Shown piece by piece: positions 10,457 to 19,643 of a stretch of 64,000 nt of DNA (position 1 is the stretch's first letter; the number at the start of each line of letters is the position of its first letter). The notes beneath the pieces were generated by a model that was not told the DNA's origin, did not search any database, and was given only the letters and a program-made list of their open reading frames with translations. The position numbers were made by a program, and so were the translations under genes. This stretch comes from Teredinibacter waterburyi (GTDB lineage Bacteria; Pseudomonadota; Gammaproteobacteria; Pseudomonadales; Cellvibrionaceae), in the NCBI RefSeq assembly GCF_001922985.1, contig NZ_MRUH01000167.1, positions 112,236-176,235 of the forward strand, given 5' to 3'.

Positions 10457-11914
10457 CTAAGATCGCCAAAACTCTGGTAGTAACAGTGCCAACACGGTGA
10501 AATATTCTAATCGACCGAGAATCATACTTGCGGAGAGTATCCAGGTTCCCGCATCGCTCACCGGCTGAAAATTATTCCCCAAGCTGCCAAACGCCGGCCC
10601 CACCACATTTAAACAAGCAGACACCGCCGTAAACGCCGACCAAAAATCTAGCCCGGTCGCCATCATCATTAAAATTAAGATGAGCGCTGTCGCTACAACC
10701 ACCGACAAAAAGGCCACTGTCGCGCTGAGTACCGACTCCTCTACTGGATGGGATTGAAACCTTACCCGCGTAATAGCGTTCGGATAGTTAATCCGTGTTA
10801 AAACCACACCAATAATCTTAATAAACAAGATATTGCGAATAAATTTATTGCCACCGGCCGTCGAGCCAGCACATCCGCCCAAATAGCCACTTAACACTAA
10901 CAGCGCGATAACGACCATTGGCCACTCGGTATAAGCCGCCGCTCCGTAGCCCGTGCTGGTAATAAACGAAATTAAATGAAACAGTGCCTGATTAAAGCCT
11001 TCAAAATAATCGGTATAAACGTCCTGACTCATAAACACATAAAAGATGACACCCGAGATCAGCACAATTGTCAGCAAAAAATATCGGGTTTCTTCATCAC
11101 GCCAATAGCTCATTAAATTGAATTGCCGCGCATTACGAAAATGTAACGCGAAGCTTATTGCCCCCATCAACATAAAGATGTCGGATACGATTAACACCGC
11201 ACCGCTTTTGAAGTAACCCAAGCTCGCATCATGAGTTGAGAAACCACCGGTAGAAACGGTGGTAAAGCTATGTGCGATCGCATCGTAAAAGCTCATACCC
11301 ACCAAGTAATAACAAATCGTACATGCGATAGAAATGCTTATATACACCACCCAAAGGTAGTGCGCACTGCTGGCGACTCGCGGTGATACCTTATCGTCTT
11401 TAATCGGCCCGGGTGTTTCTGCTCTCAGCAGTTTCATACCGCCAACATTCAGTACCGGCAAAACCGCAACCACAAAAATAACCACACCCAAACCACCCAA
11501 CCACTGTAAAAATTGACGGTAGAGCAAAAAAGATTTCGGCATACCATCGAGGTTACTTAGCACCGTTGCACCCGTGGTAGTGAGTGCGCTTACCGACTCA
11601 AACACGCCATCAGTAAGCGATACGCCGGTAACTTCAATAATCGGCAGTGCGCCTAACAAGCCAACTAGCACCCATGTAAGGGTAGCGAATAGCATTGAGT
11701 CGGCTGGGGTGATTTTTTCTAGGCGCTGTTGACTGAAAAAACTGAATAGAAACACACTCACCATAAGCATGCTTGCAGCAGGAATAAAAAATTGGGTTTC
11801 TTCGTGATCGTGAAATACCAGCAACGAAAGCAGTGCAAATACCGCCTGCACCAAACCCATTAGCCCCACGGGGAAGGCTAACAGGTAAAATTTAATACTG
11901 CGGTTGATAACCAT
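10457..11914 (-). CDS. trkH: Second TrkH-family potassium transporter
   Basis: This 485-residue polytopic protein is a paralogue of the trkAH-linked TrkH. It has the same filter loops (LTTTGATVLSNLDG, TTVSTGGFSTHDAS, STGYGAAAYTEWP, SACLNVVGPAFG) and the GGCAGSTAGGNKFIRNI segment. It converges on the first trkH with only 31 bp between the stop codons and has no trkA of its own, so it probably shares the single TrkA here. In E. coli the analogous pair is TrkH/TrkG. Differences near the last filter (VVGPAFG against NLGPGLG) suggest different ion or affinity properties; this is inference. Confidence 0.93.
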   Translation of the reverse strand: MVINRSIKFYLLAFPVGLMGLVQAVFALLSLLVFHDHEETQFFIPAASMLMVSVFLFSFFSQQRLEKITPADSMLFATLTWVLVGLLGALPIIEVTGVSLTDGVFESVSALTTTGATVLSNLDGMPKSFLLYRQFLQWLGGLGVVIFVVAVLPVLNVGGMKLLRAETPGPIKDDKVSPRVASSAHYLWVVYISISIACTICYYLVGMSFYDAIAHSFTTVSTGGFSTHDASLGYFKSGAVLIVSDIFMLMGAISFALHFRNARQFNLMSYWRDEETRYFLLTIVLISGVIFYVFMSQDVYTDYFEGFNQALFHLISFITSTGYGAAAYTEWPMVVIALLVLSGYLGGCAGSTAGGNKFIRNILFIKIIGVVLTRINYPNAITRVRFQSHPVEESVLSATVAFLSVVVATALILILMMMATGLDFWSAFTAVSACLNVVGPAFGSLGNNFQPVSDAGTWILSASMILGRLEYFTVLALLLPEFWRS

Positions 11915-12070
11915 TAAGAACTCTGTGGCGGCAGCTGGTCAGCTGAGAATAATACCCAGCCACGCCAGCAAAGACCACCACAGCTTTAGACCTTCTACTA
12001 CCTAACAACGTACTTTTGCAGAATAACGGGCTACTAGTAAGCAATTGGCAATTGATAACGGCTTAGGCTA

Positions 12071-12808
12071 CTAATAACGACTTACGCTACCTGGGCCCAT
12101 TATTAGCACATCTTTACTCTCCGTTGCCTCACCTACTTTTATTTCCCCTGAACCCATAATGCTACCGCCCACGCGCTTTGCCTGCGGCACTAGAATATCG
12201 CCCGCCCCCTGAATAGCGACTTCCGCATTGTTTAACGCTAACGCACTCGCGTCGATAGTTCCTGCTCCCTGAATAATCGCCTTTAACATGTCGATGTCTC
12301 CCTGCAGCGTAACTGTCCCTGCACCCTGCTGGGTAACCTCAAAGGTGTCACCGGTTAGATTGTTCAAGCGGGCCGTGCTCGCCCCCATCAGTATCACACG
12401 CGTTACTGCGGGTGATACACAGCTGACTTTCAGTGGTAGCTTTTCAAAATAACTCGACTCTACTTTTACCGTCAGCGCCCCCTTTTCCACCTTAGATGTT
12501 ATTTCACTGATAATATTGTTATCGCCGACCAAAGTGCACTTAGACTCGTTACCAATACCCAATTCAAAGTCCATATTGCCGGCAATGTTAATACTTTGAT
12601 AAGCGTCGAGCTCTCGCACCTGGCGCATTTGGATACCACTACCCATTATGGTTTCGCCAGATTTATTGGGCTGCCAAAACATTGGCGTCGAACCCGAAAA
12701 TACACTCGCTTCTACGACCACCACAAACACTAACCAAGCCACTATCGCCGCGAGTAAGATTTTATTGGTGCGGCTTAAACCATTCGTGTGAAAATATGAT
12801 CCGCTCAT
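12071..12808 (-). CDS. GIN-domain (DUF2807-like) membrane-anchored protein
   Basis: The product has a short cytoplasmic N-terminus, one transmembrane helix or uncleaved signal (about residues 17-38) and a Gly/Ala-rich repeated beta-structure: IMGSG, IQGAGTIDASAL, IQGAGDI and IMGSGEIKV recur about every 20 residues. This pattern is that of the putative auto-transporter-adhesin head GIN domain (DUF2807), expected in the periplasm or at the surface. Its function is not established. Its start overlaps the stop of the GntR gene by 4 nt, so it is the fourth, translationally coupled gene of the ABC operon and is probably linked to the envelope process that the transporter serves. Confidence 0.75.
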   Translation of the reverse strand: MSGSYFHTNGLSRTNKILLAAIVAWLVFVVVVEASVFSGSTPMFWQPNKSGETIMGSGIQMRQVRELDAYQSINIAGNMDFELGIGNESKCTLVGDNNIISEITSKVEKGALTVKVESSYFEKLPLKVSCVSPAVTRVILMGASTARLNNLTGDTFEVTQQGAGTVTLQGDIDMLKAIIQGAGTIDASALALNNAEVAIQGAGDILVPQAKRVGGSIMGSGEIKVGEATESKDVLIMGPGSVSRY

Positions 12809-13173
12809 TTGTTATTCTCCAAAAAAAGTTGGTATTGGCCAGTAAGGTCTTCTACTGAGTAACCAAGTAGCTGCGCCTCTTTAAATACTTTCGGCAAGTC
12901 TCGCTCGGCAAAGCGTTGACGCTTTAGTAACTTCAAGCTTGCTACAGCATTCGATGCAGTGAAATAGCCTATGCCGCGTTTGTTTTCGATTATTTCTTGG
13001 TCTTGTAAATATCCGTAGGAGCGCATCGCCGTGTTTACATTCACTTTCAACTCGGCGGCTAGTTCTCTTACCGAAGGAATCCTTTCGTTTTCGGGCCATT
13101 TTCCCAACACTATCTGGTCGGTAATATAGTCGGCGATTTGTATATAAATCGCTTGCGCGTCATCGAATTTCAT
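12805..13173 (-). CDS. GntR-family transcriptional regulator, YtrA-like
   Basis: This short (about 122 residues) GntR regulator has an N-terminal winged helix: IYIQIADYITDQIVLGKW, ERIPSVRELAAELKVNVNTAMRSYGYL and the wing KRGIGYF. Only a short C-terminal helical tail of about 40 residues follows, as in the YtrA subfamily, which typically controls adjacent ABC transporter genes. I place the start at ATG 13171-13173 (MKFDDAQ), which overlaps the permease stop by 4 nt; a longer reading would add a spurious hydrophobic leader. It probably autoregulates the operon through a palindrome upstream of the ATPase gene (14856-14873). Confidence 0.88.
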   Translation of the reverse strand: MKFDDAQAIYIQIADYITDQIVLGKWPENERIPSVRELAAELKVNVNTAMRSYGYLQDQEIIENKRGIGYFTASNAVASLKLLKRQRFAERDLPKVFKEAQLLGYSVEDLTGQYQLFLENNK

Positions 13174-13862
13174 CCTGCCTCCACTTCGCGATAACAAATA
13201 AAAGATAAGCCCCAAAAGAATCCAAAATAAATTATCAGTAGCCATGCAGGTAGGACCGGCTGACCATCAGTAAAGTGTATACGCGGGTCAAACATTGCGT
13301 GCTCAAACACTAGGTGCCACATACCCATTAATACACCGAAGGTAACTAGGCCTAGTAGGATTACACTGCCCCAGGTTTTAAAGAACACGAACTTGCGGAA
13401 GTACACAGCACCAAAGAACAATAGCGGCTGCACAACCCAATACCACTTCAATTGCAGCCAAACCTGTGCGCTGGTCAAATGAGGGACGTTGCCATCAAAT
13501 ACCGCTAAGTTCATAGCCGCGTAGGCAAGCGCTGGCGGTAACAAGGCTAGAAAAGGCAGCAATAGCATTGAATTCAGCCATTCCACCGTAAACTTTTCGG
13601 TAATCGACGCGGGCACCATTAAGGAGTGCACCAGTGACGACTTTTGTTTTAGGTCTGAAAAGAATAGATATTCGCCGCCGATGGTAACCGCTGCGTTTAA
13701 ACAAATGGCGATCCATGCAAAGTCGTTATCAATGTAGTTAAACCACATGTAAGACAGAATTAAATTAAAGCCAAGCAACAAGGCTAAATTGCGGCTAAAA
13801 CGGCTGTGGCCAAGGTCGTATTTCACTTGAAATAACAACAGGCTTCTTTGTAAATTAATCAT
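13170..13862 (-). CDS. ABC transporter membrane subunit
   Basis: This 230-residue hydrophobic protein has about six predicted membrane helices (for example LALLLGFNLILSYMWFNYI, SMLLLPFLALLPPALAYAA, SVILLGLVTFGVLMGMWHLV, LPAWLLIIYFGFFWGLSFI). No conserved motif permits a substrate call. It lies between an ABC ATPase (18 bp upstream) and a GntR regulator (4-nt overlap), so it is the permease partner of that ATPase. By analogy with Ytr-type systems it may respond to cell-envelope stress; that is inference. Confidence 0.8.
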   Translation of the reverse strand: MINLQRSLLLFQVKYDLGHSRFSRNLALLLGFNLILSYMWFNYIDNDFAWIAICLNAAVTIGGEYLFFSDLKQKSSLVHSLMVPASITEKFTVEWLNSMLLLPFLALLPPALAYAAMNLAVFDGNVPHLTSAQVWLQLKWYWVVQPLLFFGAVYFRKFVFFKTWGSVILLGLVTFGVLMGMWHLVFEHAMFDPRIHFTDGQPVLPAWLLIIYFGFFWGLSFICYREVEAG

Positions 13863-13880
13863 GCTCGTTCTCCCTGCAAG

Positions 13881-14705
13881 TTAGATTTGTTTTAAAAAAT
13901 TAGTACGATTGGTATGAAAGGCATTGAATAGAAGTTCCAGATCAATATCGGCTTCACAATCGTCTCGATGTTGAGTAATACACTGCCATTGATTCACCGA
14001 CTGGCGTTTGTACAATGTATCTTCTGGTGGTTCGGCGTAGGTTCCCACCGACAGACAATCGTTCAACTCGTTAAGTGTTCTGACTACCAAGCCTTGGCTA
14101 TCCAGTAACATTACCGTATCAATTACACCTTCCAAATCGCGAGCTTGGTGAGTTGAAATAATTACGCCTTGCTCGTCACCGGTGGTTTCAAGCAGCAATT
14201 GGCGAAACTGTTCTTTAGAGGGAATGTCGAGGCCATTAGTCGGTTCATCCATAATCAACAACTGTGCACGCGTGGCGATGGCAAAGGCTATTTGGAACTT
14301 CTTTTTTTGGCCGAAAGAATAATCGGACAAGCGCAACGGATGACGAACTTCCAAGCGGGCAAGTACATCGACAAATAGCTGGCGATCAAAGTTGGGATAG
14401 AAAGGTGCAAACATTCGCACATAGCTGTCGCCAGTGGTGTTCGGTAAGTAAGTCTCTTCTGGTAAGAAATAAATGTTGCGCAAGAACTCTGGACGTCGCG
14501 CGGATGGGCTGTGATCAACAACCTCTAGGTTACCGCGCGATGGGAACAATACCCCAGCGAGTATCTGCATTAGCGTGGATTTGCCCGTACCATTGGCGCC
14601 AAGCAAGCCAGCGATGCGGCCCGCCGGCAATTCGATATTGAGCTGATCAAGCACTTGGTTTCGGCGGTTGTAGGCAAAGCCGAGATCTTCAGTTTTTACA
14701 AGCAT
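13881..14705 (-). CDS. ABC transporter ATP-binding subunit
   Basis: The ATPase domain (about residues 1-210) shows Walker A GLLGANGTGKSTLM (about 33-46), a Q-loop region, Walker B LLIMDEPTNGLD and the switch His in STHQARDLEG. The signature is SFGQKKK instead of the canonical LSGGQ, as often seen in small GntR-linked exporters. The last roughly 60 residues are family-specific. It is first in the operon ATPase-permease-GntR-GIN protein and is preceded by a candidate operator. The substrate is unknown. Confidence 0.9.
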   Translation of the reverse strand: MLVKTEDLGFAYNRRNQVLDQLNIELPAGRIAGLLGANGTGKSTLMQILAGVLFPSRGNLEVVDHSPSARRPEFLRNIYFLPEETYLPNTTGDSYVRMFAPFYPNFDRQLFVDVLARLEVRHPLRLSDYSFGQKKKFQIAFAIATRAQLLIMDEPTNGLDIPSKEQFRQLLLETTGDEQGVIISTHQARDLEGVIDTVMLLDSQGLVVRTLNELNDCLSVGTYAEPPEDTLYKRQSVNQWQCITQHRDDCEADIDLELLFNAFHTNRTNFLKQI

Positions 14706-15168
14706 CTGCTTCCTTCCTAGTCAGTAAATTAAATAATGGGTTCGCTGTACCTAAATGCTCTTGATAGGGTATTTACCCTGTCGCAAACAACTGCAAGACG
14801 CTAAAGTGCAGTTTGTACTAGCCCTTTAATAGGGTTGGCTCTTCAAATAGTGTAATAGTGTGGTGGTACACTAATTTAATGTTTTTGTGCCGTCAAGTGT
14901 TTTTTCGGGGGATTCTCGCAATTAATTCTCCATGACATACAAATGACTTTTAAATCAAATACTTATGGGAATATCTTTGGTGGCTTCAATTTCTACTCGT
15001 GCGGGAAAGATTTGAGATTAGGCGCCTAAATCGCTCCCGGCGTAACCGCTGATTAATCTGTAGGAGCGACGATACCTTGGTTATGCAACGGTATTGGACG
15101 TTCTTTTAAACAGGGTGGGCATATAGAATGCCCAAAACTTCTATTTCGCAGGTTAGGAGGACCTCGGC
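14706..15168. other. Divergent intergenic region upstream of the ABC operon and the GT-C gene
   Basis: This 463-bp gap contains no supported gene. It holds an 18-bp palindrome (14856-14873), a 12-bp perfect palindrome TTAGGCGCCTAA (15018-15029), and a 7-bp inverted repeat TCGCTCC/GGAGCGA (15031-15037 and 15063-15069) with a 25-nt loop. Promoters for both flanking genes must lie here. Confidence 0.6.
14856..14873. promoter_or_regulatory. Candidate GntR/YtrA-type operator
   Basis: TAGTGT-N6-ACACTA is a perfect palindrome with 6-bp arms, about 150 bp upstream of the ABC ATPase start. An overlapping second TAGTGTA half-site lies at 14848-14854. YtrA-type regulators bind palindromes of this size upstream of their own operons. 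A weak minus-strand promoter-like pair (TTAAAT, 16 bp, TATTAC) overlaps it, which would fit repression. Confidence 0.45.
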
Positions 15169-16863
15169 ATGGGCTTTTCTCGCAAGCAGGTTTTAATTTT
15201 ATTTGTGGCGCTTAGCGCAGTGTTCATGGCACATCTACTCGGCTTAGAAACGTTACCGCGTGGCTTGTATCTGGACGAAACCTCCATCGGCCTAAACGCA
15301 GCTAGCATTGCCGCCAGCGGCGTCGACGAGTACGGCGAATCATGGCCCATTTATTTTCGTGCATTCGGTGAATATAAAAACCCCGTTTATATTTATGTGA
15401 GCGCGGCGATATTCAAAGTCGCGGGTGTGTCGGCCTATGGTTTACGTTTTACCAGTTTTGTTTTCTACGCGTTATCGCTTGTATTTTTTTTACTTCTCAT
15501 TAATAAACTCTTCCCGCGCAATTTTCGTGTACTGTTATTTGCATTAATTACGTTCGGCTTTTTACCGCAACTCTTTGTGTTGTCTCGCATTTCGTTCGAA
15601 GTGATTTCCCAAGCAACCTGGCTTTCGGCAAGTATTTATTTGCTGTGGTTAACCTTTGAATCCAATCTAAACAACCAGCTTTCGCAGGATCGCATAAAAC
15701 GCTTTCTCTACGGATTTTTAACGGGTTTTATTTTAGGTACATCGGTTTATACCTACTCTACCGCGCGGCTACTTTCGTTTTTGATGTTTTTTTCGGTTTT
15801 ACTATGCTACTTCTCTAAGGACAACCTAAAGTATCTAGTAACTATGGTTATCGGGCTTGCGGTTGGGCTTATCCCCTACCTTATATTTAGCCTCGAAGTC
15901 CCCGGAAGTATGATTGTTAGATTTTTTCAGATTTCCTATGTCGATGACCCAATTCCACTTTTCGATAAAGTATTTTTATTTATTCGAAACTACTGTATTT
16001 ACTGGTCGCCCAATTTTTTATTGATGGAAGGCGATACTAATTTACGCCACAGTATTGGTTATGGCGGTGTAATATTTTTCACCACCTTTAGTCTCGCTAT
16101 CTGTGGTGTAGCTTCACTTCTGAACTGCCGAATCCTACAGAATAGATTTTCACTATTTATTCTCTTAAATACCCTGTTTGCTCCCATCGCCGCGGCGCTC
16201 ACTGAGCAGGGAACACCCCACGCTTTGCGATCCCTACCCGTTGGCTTTTTCTGCGCGCTGCTTTCTTGCTACGGTTTCGCTTGGTTGTGTAAGCTAGATC
16301 TGAGTAGGCTTAAGTTAGCAGACGTAATTGGTAGGGGGGAACTAGGTAAGCTTGAGCTAAGTCGGGAAGTGTCAAGCGACGTAGAGCCAGGACGAACACC
16401 ATTTGATAGTCTAGAACGATGTTCGCTACAACCAAAAATAAACTCTGTGGTCTTTGCTATTTTACTATTCGAGGTGTGTTGCTACATTTTTGTTTACGCG
16501 ATTTTTTATCCAGAGCGAAGTATTACGGCAAACCAAACCTATGGCTTGGCAGGTGCTCTGCAAACCGCTATTAAGCGCTCGCCTCAGCGTATAGTATTTG
16601 TTCCAGCCGTTGCCAGCAGCTACGCCAATATTAATTTTTATCGCTACAGTATCGACAACCCAACCAATATACCCATTGTGCTTAGCAAAACTCTAGAGCC
16701 TAAAATCGGCGATTGTATAATCTATACAATATGGAGCGAAACGTTGCTGCGTCGCGTCGGCACCAGTATCTATTACCAAGGCGAGCGTTTAGAGCCAAAC
16801 GCTTTGGCGTCACGTTTGGGTGTTCCCGCCCGAGATTATATTACCCGCCTGCGTTGTTATTAG
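15169..16863 (+). CDS. GT-C fold membrane glycosyltransferase (GT39/ArnT-like)
   Basis: This 564-residue polytopic protein has an N-terminal membrane helix, then the periplasmic catalytic loop seen in PMT/ArnT-type enzymes, with the acidic pair in RGLYLDETSIGLNAA (about residues 30-45) and FGEYKNPVYIY (about 66-76). At least nine further membrane helices follow, then a soluble C-terminal part. Such enzymes transfer a sugar from a polyprenyl-phosphate donor to lipid or protein acceptors outside the inner membrane. The acceptor cannot be inferred. A hydrophilic segment (about residues 380-425) between helices has no obvious counterpart. It is monocistronic or shared with yigZ, 24 bp downstream. 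Confidence 0.8.
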   Translation: MGFSRKQVLILFVALSAVFMAHLLGLETLPRGLYLDETSIGLNAASIAASGVDEYGESWPIYFRAFGEYKNPVYIYVSAAIFKVAGVSAYGLRFTSFVFYALSLVFFLLLINKLFPRNFRVLLFALITFGFLPQLFVLSRISFEVISQATWLSASIYLLWLTFESNLNNQLSQDRIKRFLYGFLTGFILGTSVYTYSTARLLSFLMFFSVLLCYFSKDNLKYLVTMVIGLAVGLIPYLIFSLEVPGSMIVRFFQISYVDDPIPLFDKVFLFIRNYCIYWSPNFLLMEGDTNLRHSIGYGGVIFFTTFSLAICGVASLLNCRILQNRFSLFILLNTLFAPIAAALTEQGTPHALRSLPVGFFCALLSCYGFAWLCKLDLSRLKLADVIGRGELGKLELSREVSSDVEPGRTPFDSLERCSLQPKINSVVFAILLFEVCCYIFVYAIFYPERSITANQTYGLAGALQTAIKRSPQRIVFVPAVASSYANINFYRYSIDNPTNIPIVLSKTLEPKIGDCIIYTIWSETLLRRVGTSIYYQGERLEPNALASRLGVPARDYITRLRCY

Positions 16864-16887
16864 CGGCAAATGTAGAATTAAATTGTT

Positions 16888-17526
16888 ATGGCGTTAACCT
16901 ACCAACAACTCGCGGCACCGATCGAATTTGAGCTTGAAGAAAAGCGCAGTCGCTTTATTTGCTATCTGTTTCCCGTGACCTCCCGTGAACTGGTGATGCA
17001 ACACTTACAAGCACTTAAGCTTCGATATCCAGACGCTCGCCACCATTGCTGGGCCTATGTAATCGGCAATACACAACAACCAAAAACCCAGGCCTACAGC
17101 GACGATGGAGAACCTGCCGGTACGGCAGGCAAGCCAATTTTAAATGTATTGGTACAGCGTAATATCGGTGACAGCGTCGCTATCGTAGTACGTTATTTTG
17201 GTGGGATAAAACTTGGTGCCGGTGGCTTGGTTCGCGCATATAGTGCGTCGGTATCGCAAGCGGTGGACAAAGCTCAGCTGCAACAGAAAATTGCCCTTGT
17301 AGAATTACGGGTGTTAGTGCCATTTAGTTTGGAAGCACAGGTTCGCCATTTTGTTAACGAATATAACGGGGAGATTCTTAGCTGCTGTTACGCTGCAGAC
17401 GTCGATATTCAGGTTGCGCTAGCGGAGTCACAGCAATGGGATTTTTATCGGAATATACGCCATGCCAGTGCTGGCAAAGCTAAGGTATTTTATCAGCAAG
17501 AATTAATGGCCTCCGACGAAGGCTAG
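16888..17526 (+). CDS. yigZ: YigZ/IMPACT family protein
   Basis: This 212-residue protein has the UPF0029/IMPACT N-terminal domain (KRSRFICYLFPV near the start, AYSDDGEPAGTAGKPIL about residues 70-86, VRYFGGIKLGAGGLVRAY about 103-120) and a smaller DUF1949-type ferredoxin-like C-terminal domain. The eukaryotic relative IMPACT acts in translational control through GCN1; the bacterial role is not firmly established. Length matches E. coli YigZ (about 205). Confidence 0.93.
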   Translation: MALTYQQLAAPIEFELEEKRSRFICYLFPVTSRELVMQHLQALKLRYPDARHHCWAYVIGNTQQPKTQAYSDDGEPAGTAGKPILNVLVQRNIGDSVAIVVRYFGGIKLGAGGLVRAYSASVSQAVDKAQLQQKIALVELRVLVPFSLEAQVRHFVNEYNGEILSCCYAADVDIQVALAESQQWDFYRNIRHASAGKAKVFYQQELMASDEG

Positions 17527-17547
17527 CATCGCGATCTAGCCGTTTTT
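17521..17547 (+). terminator. Rho-independent terminator after yigZ
   Basis: GGCTAG (17521-17526, overlapping the yigZ stop) and CTAGCC (17536-17541) form a 6-bp stem with a 9-nt loop, followed directly by GTTTTTG. Its position between convergent genes fits termination. Confidence 0.6.
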
Positions 17548-17568
17548 GTAAACAACACTATCGCCGAA

Positions 17569-18447
17569 TTAATAGCGTTTACCTTCGCCTTCCGGTACTT
17601 TTTTAAACCGTTTGTATTCCCACTGGTACTGTTCCGGAGCCATAGCTACCGCCTCCTCCACCGCTCGATTTAGCGCCGCTAAGCTTGTCGCTTGATCACT
17701 GCTGTAAATCTCCTCCGGCGGCTCGGCATAACACATTTCAAAACCACCCTTACAGCGCAGTGCATATAGCATCACCACTTTACAGTCCGTCTTTTGAATT
17801 AATTTATGAATAAGCGTCATGGTGTAGGTGTTGATACTGTAAAAGGGAGCGAACTCGCCGCTACCCTGATCAGGATTTTGGTCCGGTAAAATACCTGCAA
17901 TACCACCTTGTTTGAGATGACGCATTACCCCGGCAACACCTTTTATATTGGTCGGATGCATACTCGCGCCCAACCGACTTCGCGCCCGCGTCATAATCGG
18001 TTCGATATAAGCCTGCTTAGGCGGCTGGAACATGTAGGCCGCTGGGCCGAGCGTAGACATGTGCAAACCAGCCACTTCCCAATTTCCCAAATGCGGCGCA
18101 ATACCAATCACACCGCGCTCACTGCCGCGGTCGGTAATCAACTCTGGATGTTTAACCTGAACACAATTGCTTATCACTTTGTCTGGATCGGAATACCAAA
18201 CCCAGTTGATTTCAAATGAGAGGCGACCTAGCGCCAACACACTTTTATAGGCAAGGTCATGCTGCTCCTTCGCACTCAGGCTGGGGAAACACAATTCAAT
18301 ATTGCGTTTGGTGGTTTTAATTTCACGCGTATTTAACACCCATGCCAAGCGCGCAACGCTAGCTCCCAACGCGCGACTTAGGGACAAAGGGATCTTGCCA
18401 ATAGTGGCCATGGTGGCTAATGCTAGTTGCGCTTTTATACTCGTCAC
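17569..18447 (-). CDS. LpxL/HtrB-family lipid A biosynthesis acyltransferase
   Basis: This 292-residue lysophospholipid acyltransferase-fold protein has the catalytic HX4E motif in APHLGNWEVAG (about residues 118-128), GIAGILPDQNPDQGSG (about 182-197) and a C-terminal YQWEYKRFK, all typical of late lipid A acyltransferases that add a secondary acyl chain on the inner-membrane cytoplasmic face. An N-terminal hydrophobic helix serves as membrane anchor. It is divergent from glyQ, a linkage also known in Pseudomonas. Whether it is LpxL- or LpxM-like cannot be decided by eye. Confidence 0.88.
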   Translation of the reverse strand: MTSIKAQLALATMATIGKIPLSLSRALGASVARLAWVLNTREIKTTKRNIELCFPSLSAKEQHDLAYKSVLALGRLSFEINWVWYSDPDKVISNCVQVKHPELITDRGSERGVIGIAPHLGNWEVAGLHMSTLGPAAYMFQPPKQAYIEPIMTRARSRLGASMHPTNIKGVAGVMRHLKQGGIAGILPDQNPDQGSGEFAPFYSINTYTMTLIHKLIQKTDCKVVMLYALRCKGGFEMCYAEPPEEIYSSDQATSLAALNRAVEEAVAMAPEQYQWEYKRFKKVPEGEGKRY

Positions 18448-18690
18448 TCATTAAATCTCGTTGTATCGATGTAGGTTCAAACGCAAATTCTGGCATAAAT
18501 GGCAGCGCAATTTCACACTTTTATTCAGATACGCGGTTTAGGCCCGCACCGGCGCCGCAAGCGAACCAAACGAAGATGGTGGAAGTGGCCCCAGACCGTT
18601 ATAATTGCGGGCTTTTCAGGCTGATGTTGGCAAACTTTGCTGTTAACTATCGCCCTATACACTCATTAGACGATAAAAAGAGATTTCATT

Positions 18691-19641
18691 GTGTCGAAAC
18701 CCGATGTTTCCACCTTTCAGGGGTTAATCTTAGCTCTGCAACAATACTGGGCCGAACAAGGCTGTGTGGTACTACAACCACTGGATATGGAGGTTGGTGC
18801 CGGCACCTTCCATCCATCAACGTTCTTGCGTGCCATTGGCCCCGAAACCTGGAACAGCGCCTACGTGCAACCCTGCCGTCGCCCTACCGATGGCCGCTAC
18901 GGTGAAAACCCCAATCGTCTCCAGCACTACTACCAGTTTCAAGTAGTCATGAAACCCTCACCACCGAATATCCAAGAATTGTACCTCGGCGCGCTACAAC
19001 ACTTAGGTATAGACACCACTATTCACGATATTCGTTTTGTTGAAGACAACTGGGAATCCCCTACCCTTGGCGCTTGGGGTTTAGGCTGGGAGGTTTGGCT
19101 TAACGGTATGGAAGTCACCCAGTTTACTTACTTCCAGCAAGTGGGTGGCCTAGAGTGCTACCCCGTTACCGGCGAGATCACTTTCGGTTTAGAACGTATC
19201 GCCATGTACTTGCAAAACAAAAACTCCATTTATGATTTAGTTTGGACTGTAGCGCCAGACGGCACCGAAGTGACCTACGGCGATGTATTTCATCAAAATG
19301 AAGTTGAAATGTCGCACTACAACTTTTCAGAAGCTAACGTCGAATTTTTATTCCACAGCTTCGATGTCTGTGAAGCGGAGTCCAGCCGCTTAATCGAAAA
19401 AGGTTTACCGCTGCCCGCTTACGAAATGGTGATGAAAGCATCTCATGCATTCAACCTGCTCGATGCGCGCCAAGCCATTTCTGTTACCGAACGTCAGCGT
19501 TTTATTCTCCGTGTACGCACCTTGGCTCGCAATGTTGCGCAAGCCTATTTTGACGCGCGCTTAAAGTTGGGCTTTCCACTTGCACCCGCAGCGTTGCGTA
19601 CCGAAGTCACCAATCGCGTTAAAGCGGAGGCTGGAGAATAA
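18691..19641 (+). CDS. glyQ: Glycyl-tRNA synthetase alpha subunit
   Basis: This is the catalytic alpha subunit of the bacterial alpha2beta2 GlyRS (class II). Family segments are [17 protein letters not shown] at the N-terminus, [18 protein letters not shown] (about residues 30-47), [18 protein letters not shown] and [16 protein letters not shown]. Length (316) is normal. The start is GTG at 18691. It is followed 2 bp later by glyS. The region from 18448 to 18690 holds the divergent promoters for glyQ and the acyltransferase gene. Confidence 0.97.
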   Translation: MSKPDVSTFQGLILALQQYWAEQGCVVLQPLDMEVGAGTFHPSTFLRAIGPETWNSAYVQPCRRPTDGRYGENPNRLQHYYQFQVVMKPSPPNIQELYLGALQHLGIDTTIHDIRFVEDNWESPTLGAWGLGWEVWLNGMEVTQFTYFQQVGGLECYPVTGEITFGLERIAMYLQNKNSIYDLVWTVAPDGTEVTYGDVFHQNEVEMSHYNFSEANVEFLFHSFDVCEAESSRLIEKGLPLPAYEMVMKASHAFNLLDARQAISVTERQRFILRVRTLARNVAQAYFDARLKLGFPLAPAALRTEVTNRVKAEAGE

Positions 19642-19643
19642 TC

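Noticed and set aside
15055..15070. TGTAGGAGCGAC, like the core of Pseudomonas REP sequences
   Set aside because: A single copy with no matching REP partner; the short match may be chance.
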